NCBI RefSeq assembly: GCF_027943255.1
Contig: NC_072894.1
Location: 56,981,601-57,045,600, forward strand
DNA length: 64,000 nucleotides
Direction of reading: 5' to 3'
Source: Anastrepha obliqua
Lineage: Eukaryota > Arthropoda > Insecta > Diptera > Tephritidae
Of the stretch, positions 55,923 to 64,000 are shown piece by piece. Each line of letters begins with the position of its first letter. The first letter of the stretch is position 1. The translations under genes and the position numbers were made by a program. The notes under the pieces were generated by a model. It made no database searches. It saw nothing but the letters and a program-made list of their open reading frames with translations, and was not told the DNA's origin.

Positions 55923-56631
55923 CTGTTTCGGTTGTTGCACCTTGATGGACATCAATGTGGCGCGATCATTGACAACGCTGAATTTTATGCGGCCAATCAT
56001 CTCATTGGTGCGCGCTGTAGCACTTTTCACACTATGCACACTACCGCGCTTGAACGACTTTTCCACACGCAAAGTCAATGGACCCAAAGTAAATTTGGCC
56101 TTTATAGTTGAATTGGAACCTGCCGGATTGGCTACCACTTTCACATTACCGACACGCTTCAATGATGCCAGCCCAGAGAGGCTACCTTCGGCCTTTTGCA
56201 GTTTTTCAACTTCCTTGCCACTACCGGCATTGTTGTCCTTGCTGCTGCTTTTATTGCTCTGCTTTAGTTTCGAGCCCGCATTGTGGTTGTTGTTATTGGT
56301 ATTGGCATTAGCATGATTTTTTTTCGTATGTGTTTTATGCGCTTTATTTGAAGTTTTCTTTTGACTAACAGCACTATTGGCGTCTCCATTTAATATGATG
56401 CGCATTTCCGGTGATTTAGCGGCCGTGTTGGGGGCGTCGCTGACATTTCCAGGTAATTTATCATCACTGGGATTCGATTTTGTTCCGATTGCAATTGCTT
56501 TGATGCTTTGGTCTTGGTGTAATTGCAACTGTTTCAGCTGTTCCTGCAATTTGCTTTGTGCCATGGCATCACTCACTTCAATGCGGCGTGGCTCTTCATC
56601 CAGCGAACGTGGCTCAGATTTGGTATTTTTT
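55923..56631 (-). CDS. Cellular gene, large internal exon
   Basis: 709 bases between acceptor CCCGTTCACAG (56633-56632) and donor CAG/GTTAGT (55923/55922). It starts with the last base of a leucine codon begun in the previous exon and ends in phase 0. It encodes 236 residues. The first 150 are of low complexity and probably disordered: a Q/L stretch (SKLQEQLKQLQLHQDQS), then N-, K- and S-rich runs (KKNHANANTNNNNHNAGSK). The last 80 look folded and strand-rich: NVKVVANPAGSNSTIKAKFT, LGPLTLRVEKSFKRGSVHSV, RTNEMIGRIKFSVVNDRATL, MSIKVQQPKQ. There are no stops over its length. The open frame extends beyond both splice sites, but the extensions read into repeats and are not coding. Confidence 0.88.
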
Positions 56632-57078
56632 CTGTGAACGGGGAAGAGTAAAGTGAAAGAAATTAATGAAATCGAAGTGAAAACTGATTTTAATGGCGAC
56701 AAAGTTCTTGGTAGGACACTTTCAATATCTCCAACACATCTGTCGGAAACATATTCACACAAAAGTAACACCCATGCATACATACACGTACCCAGAGCTT
56801 AATACCCATTAGAAAAAACGGTCTTAATTGGGACCTACATAATGTCCGTTTTTAAAAGGTATGTATCGTATTTTAAACTAAATTAACGGTATATAAAGGG
56901 CTGGGTGAACGCAGTAGTAGGTTTTAGATTCTCTGCCAAATGCGGACATAAACTATCAAAAATATTTCTCTAACGGTGATCACCACTCAACAGCCAATCA
57001 CAAACCTCTGAACAGTTTTTTGTCTTATATAGACTTCTCTGAGCTTCCAATGGGAAGTGATATAAAACTGTAATAGCC

Positions 57079-57420
57079 CATCTTGTCAACCCTCCATCAA
57101 AGCTTAATGAATAGGATCCTGGCTTGAAAAATCCCTAAGATTGAAAGCCGTTATTGATCAGAGAATTTGAAGAATTGATCGAAAATGTCCGAGGCTGATT
57201 GGTTTCAGTTTTTAGTCAAAGGCCTCTCTAATCCGCATAGACTTCTGCGGGTATTTTCAAACCACCATGAACACTTAATAAATAAAAGCTTGGCTTAAGA
57301 AATCCCTAAGACTGTAGGCCGTTATTGATCAGAGAATTTGAAGAATTGATGGAAATGTCCGAGACGGATTGGTTTCATTTTTTTATTCAAAAGCTTTTCA
57401 TACCCGCATGGACTTCTGCG
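57079..57420. repeat. Diverged tandem repeat, 171-base period, two units
   Basis: Units 57079-57249 and 57250-57420. The best-conserved part is GGCTT-(G/A)A-AAATCCCTAAGA ... GCCGTTATTGATCAGAGAAT, TTGAAGAATTGAT, TGGTTTCA and the end CGCAT(A/G)GACTTCTGCG. Differences are many, so the duplication is old. The class is unknown. Confidence 0.75.
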
Positions 57421-57950
57421 CTAAGGATCATAAAGCGGAATAATGTCAGCATCTACCCTGCTTCCGCACGGCTAAGATTCACGCATATTGACGTAGACCT
57501 GGATACTAGCCGCTTACGAAACTTTCTCATTAGCATGTAGACTTTTTTGACATACTTTATTCCTTATCATCAAGGTGGAAATATCTATTCTAGACTAAAC
57601 TAGTTTCTCCGTCCATTAATTTATTCATTTACTGGTGCGACAAAGAATGAATTGAAGTCGAATTACTAGAGAGCAATCCTCTAACGTCGAGTACTAGTCG
57701 ACATAATATAGCTGATACTCGTATAAAAGTCAATTAATTGGTTGTTTCTGCTTTGATTTGGAGATATTGCGTCCCATAAGTTGTTCTCTTCTGTACCTTC
57801 CCTGTGTTCAACTCGAATGAAACCCGTAAGATTCAAAATTTTTACATGCTTTATTTTAACACAACATCTAGGCCGTCTTTTAAAGGATTCTTTGTATTTG
57901 TTTATTCCTGTTCTTGCTTTTGTTTTTTGCGCCAGAGAACCGACTAAATA

Positions 57951-58301
57951 CAGCCCTCAAAAAATTATAATACCACAACTTTTTGGCCAGTTTTCACTAC
58001 TTTTCTTTTTTCATAATTCTTTTTATAAAAACACAGTCCATTCTACTTTTACAATAAATATGTTATAAATCAAATTTTCAAACTTTGTGTACGACTTATA
58101 AAAATTCAACAAAGTTACGTCAAAATTTCAAACAACAGAATTAAAAAAAAAAGTTGACATGTTTTATAGTTCATTAAATTTGCTTGTAGTGGGTTAAAAT
58201 TCGCGTCGATTTTTAGCCATTTTTTCTCCTAACGATATTGCACATTTGGTCCATATATCGCATACACGATAATTTTTTATAGTTTATAGTTTTGGGGGCT
58301 G
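57951..58301. mobile_element. TA-flanked MITE, about 351 bp
   Basis: Left end CAGCCCTCAAAAAATTATAA and right end read inward CAGCCCCCAAAACTATAAAC. TA lies at 57949-57950 and 58302-58303, and the flanking TAAATA/TATTTA is itself symmetric. The interior is AT-rich without coding. The ends diverge after about 12 bases, so it is older than the MITE at 25172. Confidence 0.65.
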
Positions 58302-59319
58302 TATTTATTCCGCAATCGGTAATTAAATTAAACTCTATTACTCTTTTTCTATTTAAAAAGTATTTTAAATTTATTTTATCTTTTGCCATTTTTAAATTAA
58401 AGCTCTTAAAAGGATATCAGAAAATATTTCAATTTGGTTGACGTTGTCATAATGCATTGCTTCTCATCATTATGAATCATAGTATATGGTAAAGCACTTG
58501 TTAACAATCAGCAAAAAGAGGATACATTTGTGCCACCATAAAATATGATATTATATGACAATGCCTCTTAAAAATGTAATATGACCGCAGAGTGTTCTAT
58601 TCTTGGAGTGTGCGCTGAGCTTTTGCGTGTGTATTTTCAAATGATTTATTCAGATGTGAAACAATTGGCGGTGGTACTTGACGTCAACGAAAATCACCAA
58701 CGACACGTGGTGTTGAGACAAAAAAATAAGAAATCTAAAGCATGTTGACTCTATTGGATTACATTAATAAAATTTTAAAGATTTATTTTGGTGCAGAATT
58801 TTTTATTAGCTCTCAATTGAGTTTGCTGCTTCCAAGGAAAGTATGTGCGTAGTCAAAAAGTGAATGAAGAGAATCTCTTGTTTGATTGATAGATTTGCAA
58901 AACTTTCCAAACAATGGCAGTAACTCGCAGCGCTTGAGGCGTAAATGTACATTGAATCCTGGGAATATCAATGAAAGCAGTAGAAAGAATTCAAAGCCAG
59001 TGAATTAACAACTGCATCGAAAACTTTAAACACTAGTCGTATATGCAAATACTACCATAGCTCCCAATTATCGCAATAATCTGCAATCAACCCGTGTTGA
59101 ATGCAAGTTCTTAATGCTCTTTTCTTTACCCATCGCAGCAGGAAATAATGATTGGTACATCAGGACGTTGAAGTCAGTATCTGAATTTCATATACATATA
59201 AGAATGTTCGAAATTTTGTGTGCATTGGTTTGTTTCATACATTTTTTTTGTGTGTACAATGACTACAGAATTTTTGGATGCAAGAAATTTTAGCTTTAAT
59301 CTATATGAACTAAAATGTG

Positions 59320-59440
59320 CTTGCCGAGGGGCGACCGCATTAGAAATTTTTTTCTTGATTTTGATCTTTCATGTACGAAGAACCTACGTACCCCGAATGG
59401 TACTCACGCACCAACTCATTCGGCTACGGCGGCCACTGTT
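59320..59440 (-). repeat. tRNA-derived SINE, copy F (head only)
   Basis: On the minus strand from about 59439: GGCCGCCGTAGCCGAATGAG, TTGGTGCGTGAGTACCATTC, a B-box region reduced to ACGTAGGTTCTTCG, then GATCAAAATCAAGAAAAAAA and GCGGTCGCCCCTCGGCAAGC, where it stops. The body beyond is missing. Confidence 0.85.
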
Positions 59441-60405
59441 TCCTTGCATAGATATATATTTGGCTTAGAGCTACGTTAGAACCACTCCTTTTTAAATAAG
59501 ACTTAGACCACAATTTTTGAAACAGAACTAAAAGGCAGCATATTAATGACACAATTTGATAAAACCATCGAAGTTATAAGCAGTTAGGGCCACCATGATT
59601 CGTTTTTTTTTTCGACATGAAATTCGCTGGTTAATTTTCCTTTAGGACATATACCAATATATAGACACATATTATATAAGGATATATACCCTGCAACAAA
59701 TTGTGTGACTAAGCTCAAAAAATACTAGTCTGGTACTAGTCTCCATGCGGTACAATTGGGTACGAATGCGAAAAATTCGAATCTTATCTTCGGTGTTCGA
59801 AAGTAACAAGGCTGAGAAGCAAACGGAAATGACACACAATCGTTCATGACACATAATCGTGTAAAGTGAAGACTACAGCTTACAATTCTGAAGGCGCTGG
59901 TTTGAGTCCGCTCTCGGGCGTACGCATTTTTTTAATCAACTAAAAAGCTACTTCTAATACTTGAATAAAAAAAAAACTTAAATAGTAAACTTTATAAACC
60001 ATTTAGAACGGAAAAAAGTACATAAAATTATTAAAAATTAAGTAAAATTATTTTATTAATGCCTGGACGCAAATGTAGTACACCAATAGTATATCCCACC
60101 GACTATTGCGTTGCCTACAGATGAGTGGGCCCTTGATATAAATTTCAAATTTCCAGGCCCATTAGTCTGACTTAATACTCGTTGGGACACAAATGGTCTC
60201 TTCATAGGGCATGCATATAAAGAGACTGAAAGTGGCAGTAAGCGCAAGTTCCCTTGCGACTACTTCCGGGCACATTCGGTACAAATCGCATTTGTTGCAA
60301 GGTATGTAGAGTTATATATATCCATTGTACATGTGCTACCAATAAGCCATTGTATGCATTCAATCAAACTTTTGTAGGCGAAAAACTACCAACCCCAGTA
60401 CTTAC

Positions 60406-60640
60406 AGTTTATTCTTTGTTGTCGACTTGGCCTTGGTTGTTGCCGTCACATGTCCCGCCGTGCTGCTACCACCAGTAGGTGCTTTCTTAGTCGCCGCTCT
60501 GGCATGCAAGCGCACTACAAAGGGATCGTAATTGTCAGCCACAATGCGATTGATGCGCGAGAATATCGAATCAATGAATTGATTGTGTCGCTCCTGGAAG
60601 GCGTCATTGGTCATTTCGATAATGTTATTCTTCAGGTTTC
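60406..60640 (-). CDS. Cellular gene, first visible coding exon
   Basis: 235 bases between acceptor CAATATCTAG (60642-60641) and donor AAACT/GTAAGT. It begins with two bases of a codon started upstream and ends with two bases completed by the next exon. It encodes 78 residues: NLKNNIIEMTNDAFQERHNQ, FIDSIFSRINRIVADNYDPF, VVRLHARAATKKAP, then a T/G/S-rich linker (TGGSSTAGHVTATTKAKS). The first 40 residues look like amphipathic helices ending in YDPFVVRL. No signal peptide or start codon is in this exon, so at least one more exon exists further right, possibly outside the window. A helix of this kind before a strand-rich module is again compatible with a TULIP-type lipid-binding protein, without proof. 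Confidence 0.82.
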
Positions 60641-60642
60641 CT

Positions 60643-61330
60643 AGATATTGACGAGTGAGTACGCCGATTAATAAACAGATATGTGTATGTATGTGTTTTT
60701 GCAACTATATGTATTATACATAGTAAATAACGCATTATATTAGTATATAATTAAATATATGTAAATAAATTCCTTTACTAGAATTCCTGTTAATTTCTAT
60801 TGTGAAACATAATTAGAAAGCAAACAATTCCGCTGGCATACCCCAAATAGCTGCAGCCTAACTTCAACAATTTAATATCTATTAATTTTAAACGTTTCGG
60901 TAAACCACTAACCAAGCAATACTAAGCAATTCAACAGTTTATTTGTTATGCAATAATTAGTCTGAGGCAATTGTATAAATAATTATGGGAGACAAGTTAA
61001 TATGTGTTGTCTAAGTTAATATGTAGGTAAACGCACGATAGTGGAGATATAAGCAAATCAACTGTTATGTTAGGTTAAAATATTTGACTGATAAAATAAA
61101 AGCCTACTGAAAAAAGTAAATTTTAAAGTGAAATGAGTATTATTTCCAAGAACTGCGGTTTTATGGAAAATTGCACTTTACAAGTTTTACTTCAGGTGGT
61201 CATCGGGGAAACTCCTAAGTCCAAAAAGTTCATGGCGAACTCTTAGTAAAAATATCCATATTACTGGTTCAATTCAAAGCCTTCATATCTATTGAAAAAA
61301 TCGAAATTATTATGAATACATAATCAAGAG
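60643..61330. other. AT-rich stretch; upstream intron of the cellular gene
   Basis: No further exon with splice sites could be found here. No repeat landmark. Confidence 0.45.
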
Positions 61331-61339
61331 AAGGGCGCC

Positions 61340-62020
61340 TGAAAAAGTTCATAGAGCGAAGAGTTGAAGAAGACGCTGAAGTGTCGATTCGTTGTCGTTC
61401 TCAACTTGTTGGCCTTTGTCCCTCAACTACGTGGAAAATGTTACCTAAGGATCTGGGCTTATGTGACTATCAAATATAGTTCGTGGGAGATTTGAAGGTG
61501 AATGACCATTGATTGCGTCGCAGTTTTGCTGGTTTGCGTCATTTGAAACTTACTCATTTTTATCGAAGAATTGTGTCTAGTGAGGAAGCTCACTTCTGGT
61601 TAAATGGCTATGTCAATAGGTAAATTGCCGTATATGTAGCAAAGAAAAACCTTAAGCCCTTAATCAGTCCCCATTATATTCATAAAAATTTAGCGCTTAA
61701 TGCTGTTTAAAAGCTGGCGGCATCATCAGTCCTTATTTCTTTCGAAATGAGGAAGAGCTGCCGTTACGTTGAATGGCGACAGCTATCGCGACTAACTGAC
61801 TGAGTTTTTGTACCCCTAAACTAATCAGCTGAACATCGACGATATTTGACTCCAACAATATGGCGTAACTTGCCACACAGCGCGCTTAGCAATCTATTTA
61901 TTGCAATATTCAAGCCAACATTGACGCCATACGGCCAGATTCATTGGACAAATTGAATTGGACTGATCGAATGAATGCTGTAACTTGTGGCCGCGACGGA
62001 CATATGTCAATTCTTTCACT
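61340..62020 (+). pseudogene. DUF4817-type transposase relic
   Basis: Multi-frame trace: RRVEEDAEVSIRCRSQLVGL and STTWKMLPKDLGL (second helix-turn-helix), then THFYRRIVSSEEAHFWLNGY, where the catalytic SDEAHF has become SEEAHF. EEELPLR-like and TLNGDSYRD follow, then NQLNIDDI, QQYGVTCHTARLAIYLLQYS (usual QQDGATCHTA, aspartate lost) and the C-terminal CNLWPRRTYVNSF-type end. Two catalytic acids are replaced and stops are frequent. It is the closest relative of the minus-strand piece at 44675. Confidence 0.8.
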
Positions 62021-62890
62021 ACAATATAAATATTTTAATGTATTTAACATAAAGTAAAGACCTCAAGAAAATTTCTCCAAATCAAAAGCTTTCTTAATGA
62101 CAGCCTATATATATAAATATAAACACAATTTAGACATATCGTTCAGATTTAAGGCTTATTTAGCTCAAAACCTGTAAAAATTTAACAAAAATACAATTTC
62201 CGAAATCCTTTACCTACCTCTAAAACGTAATCGATTTGGTTGTTTTAAAAAACTTATTAAACCAAGGTTTTAAAATCCGAATGATAACAAATACTGCAGG
62301 TAATAGGAGGTCAACAACAACACCTGCATAAAGGGAATTGTGGTTTCAGGGAAAATTCGAAACACGTTGCCGTCTACTAAAGATGCTTTTAATATAACAT
62401 ATTTTACATATTCAATTACTCAAGGTACGAACTTTGTAAAAACTCCATGGCCCAGGAAACTGGCTAAGAAGAATTTCCGGCACAGCTACAAAATAAATGT
62501 AGATACTCGTAAATAGATCATTTTCGAAGCTAAGACGATATTATTATAATAATTTGTCCGGGTTACGTAAAAGTCAAAAGTCGTTGGGTAGCAAAAAGTT
62601 GCCACAATAATATAATTTAAAGGAAAAAATAAAAAATTCATTTAACTTCCTGGCTTTTCTGTTAATTACAAAAATGCTATCCCAGTTACTAGAAATAAAA
62701 TACTTTTCACCTTAATAAATTCAATGATCTTGTATGTAATTATATATTAGCTGAATAAAATAAATTACTTGCAAATTAATTTTGTTTAATGCAATCGAAA
62801 ATTAGGAAATTGTTAAAAAATTTATTCTACTTAATTGCTCCGTAACTTTCAATTTTTTGTCTTTAAAGCTTTGTAATTTTAAATTAATTG
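62021..62890. other. AT-rich stretch, nothing recognised
   Basis: No coding or repeat landmark seen. Confidence 0.5.
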
Positions 62891-63149
62891 CATAATTTTA
62901 TGCAATTTGCTTGAGAAGGTCCCAATACTCTCGCATGCTACGCATATTCCCAGCAGTTGGCAAAATCGTCTTCAAAACCCTTAGGTTTCCTCGTTGATTT
63001 TTTCTAAAAGCGCCCACTACGTAAGAAATATGCAATACAATCTCAATCCACCAAACAACTACCTCAAAAAACAATCGTATGATTGACCTCATTAGACAAA
63101 GCTTCCTTGAATTAAATAAAGTGCAGTGCGTCTAATAAAAGCGTGACCG

Positions 63150-63720
63150 AACTATTTTAAACTTTGTTAGCTTACAGGCAATTGGAAATTGAGTAAACAT
63201 AATATTTACAGATGAGTCTTCCGTTCGGGCGAATAGTTGTAGTTTTGATGTTCTGCAGGCAAACGACAACTTCGACGAACTGTTAAGCATCCAGGTATGG
63301 TTCGTGTTTGGCCCTGTTTCTCCGAAAAAGGATGTGACCTTTGTTTCTTTGTTTATCGACAATTTGAATGCAGATTTGATGAGTAAAATTTACCAAAAAC
63401 CATTATTACCATTAGCTGCGTAGATATTTGAATTTCACAAGAAGATCCCGATCCCAACGATCGAAGGCGAAGGTATATAGAGTGCAAACAGCAAAATGGG
63501 ATTGAAATTTTGGATTGACCTTCACTTTTGGCTTATGCCAATCCTATTGAAAATGTTCGAGCGATAATTAAGCAAAAACGGGAAGGAAAACAAATATGGG
63601 CGGTCAAACAGTCATCGATTCAAATTCGGATGATTTGGTGCTGATTAGCTCCACAGCTTGCGCAGAAATTAACACAATTAAAACAAAGTATCATCGACTT
63701 ACACAGAAAAAATCCAAGAA
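63150..63720 (+). pseudogene. Tc1-like transposase relic
   Basis: From about 63200: NIIFTDESSVRANSCSFDVL (first catalytic acid in FTDES), VWFVFGPVSPKKDVTFVSLF and IDNLNADLMSKIYQKPLLPL, all standard Tc1 blocks. The QDN...H motif that follows is decayed (FHKKIPIP). WPSLLAYANPIENVRAIIKQ corresponds to the family's WPaqSPDLNPIENxWaxiK, and KREGKQIWAVKQ continues the C-terminus. About three frame changes. A 5' part may extend to 62900. Confidence 0.82.
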
Positions 63721-64000
63721 AAATTTGGGGCAAGCCAAACTTGAGACTTATAGAAATTTCTGTAGTATAGTCAAAGAAACGAAGGAAACAGCTAGGATTT
63801 GTAAGCTTCACCTAGAATGCTCAGTAAACGCTCATAAGCCATTTTCAAATCGGAAACGTTAATACTCCACTTGAAACCCGTTTTCTGGGTAGTAGAACGC
63901 TTTCTGAAGTAGGAAGCAGCTATTTGTTTTTGTGACGTGCATTTTTGCAAGTCTGCAATGATTTGAAATATATTTGGTTTGGTCATTCTGAAAGCAAAAG
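63721..64000. other. Edge stretch with an unassigned minus-strand open frame
   Basis: The minus frame 63986-63792 (64 codons) reads MTKPNIFQIIADLQKCTSQK and later NVSDLKMAYERLLSILGEAY. It looks more protein-like than most short frames here, but I cannot place it. It could be part of a transposon or a cellular exon crossing the edge. Confidence 0.3.

Larger units (their letters stand above)
56632..60405 (-). other. Intron of the cellular gene (3774 bp)
   Basis: Begins GTAAGTACTGG at 60405 and ends TTCACAG at 56632. It holds a 171-bp tandem repeat, a MITE and a truncated SINE. The rest is AT-rich with nothing recognised. The open frames at 57781-58068 and 60247-60056 have no motif. Confidence 0.8.

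Noticed and set aside
55788..56783. A single-exon gene of 331 codons on the minus strand
   Set aside because: Only 56631-55923 is exon. The upstream part and the C-terminal extension (read into a repeat) lie beyond clear splice sites whose phases match the neighbouring exons.
59850..59935. Possible tRNA (GGTTTGAGTCC near 59900)
   Set aside because: The B-box-like string is not within a paired T-arm, and no A-box or acceptor stem is found.
1..64000. CRISPR arrays, prokaryotic operons, phage or integrase att sites
   Set aside because: No regularly spaced short repeats, no Shine-Dalgarno-led gene strings and no tyrosine or serine recombinase. Everything points to animal nuclear DNA.
1..64000. 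LTR retrotransposon or endogenous retrovirus
   Set aside because: I looked for gag CCHC, protease DTG, RT YxDD in a pol context, integrase motifs and long direct repeats with TG...CA ends. The only RT motifs present belong to LINEs.

Overview
The window is nuclear DNA from an insect, most likely a dipteran and probably a tephritid fruit fly. Three things point there. It is AT-rich with long non-coding stretches. The one recognisable cellular gene is split by GT-AG introns. The interspersed repeats are of insect type: mariner, Tc1, DUF4817-type and piggyBac DNA transposons, I/Jockey-type LINEs, and a tRNA-derived SINE whose sequence I associate with tephritids. The tephritid placement rests on remembered similarity and is inference. 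I see no rRNA or intact tRNA gene, no CRISPR array, no operon and no LTR retrotransposon polyprotein.

Layout. 1-9.5 kb: relics of DUF4817-type and Tc1 transposases, three SINE copies, LINE scraps and two copies of an uncharacterised dispersed repeat. 9.5-12.4 kb: largely repeat-free, with a less AT-rich block at about 10.15-11.12 kb. 12.4-16.1 kb: two mariner elements and a Jockey-type LINE relic. 16.1-22.5 kb: AT-rich with one mariner-type MITE. 22.5-31.6 kb: an I-type LINE, a TA-flanked MITE, a DUF4817-type element beside LINE reverse-transcriptase sequence, and two mariners. 33.3-38.7 kb: a piggyBac-like element inserted in a mariner, a second piggyBac-like element and a Tc1 relic. 38.8-47.8 kb: mixed LINE, SINE, DUF4817, mariner and Tc1 relics plus a foldback element. 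48.7-50.0 kb: the best-preserved mariner. 50.1-54.0 kb: a LINE RNase H relic with a 155-bp tandem duplication, and two more DNA-element remnants. 54.4-60.6 kb: the cellular gene. 60.6-64.0 kb: DUF4817 and Tc1 relics.

The cellular gene lies on the minus strand. Three coding exons can be placed (60640-60406, 56631-55923, 54579-54430) with consensus splice sites and matching phase. They encode the last 362 or so residues of a protein I do not recognise with certainty. Its first exon(s) are not visible and may lie beyond the right edge. Its introns contain two SINE copies in the sense orientation, a dispersed repeat split by one of them, a 171-bp tandem repeat and a MITE.

Nearly all other coding potential is transposase or reverse transcriptase in states of decay. 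Nested and neighbouring insertions give partial relative dates: piggyBac into mariner is certain from TTAA ends and an empty-site comparison, SINE into dispersed repeat is well supported, and the DUF4817 element into a LINE is likely. No element appears fully intact.
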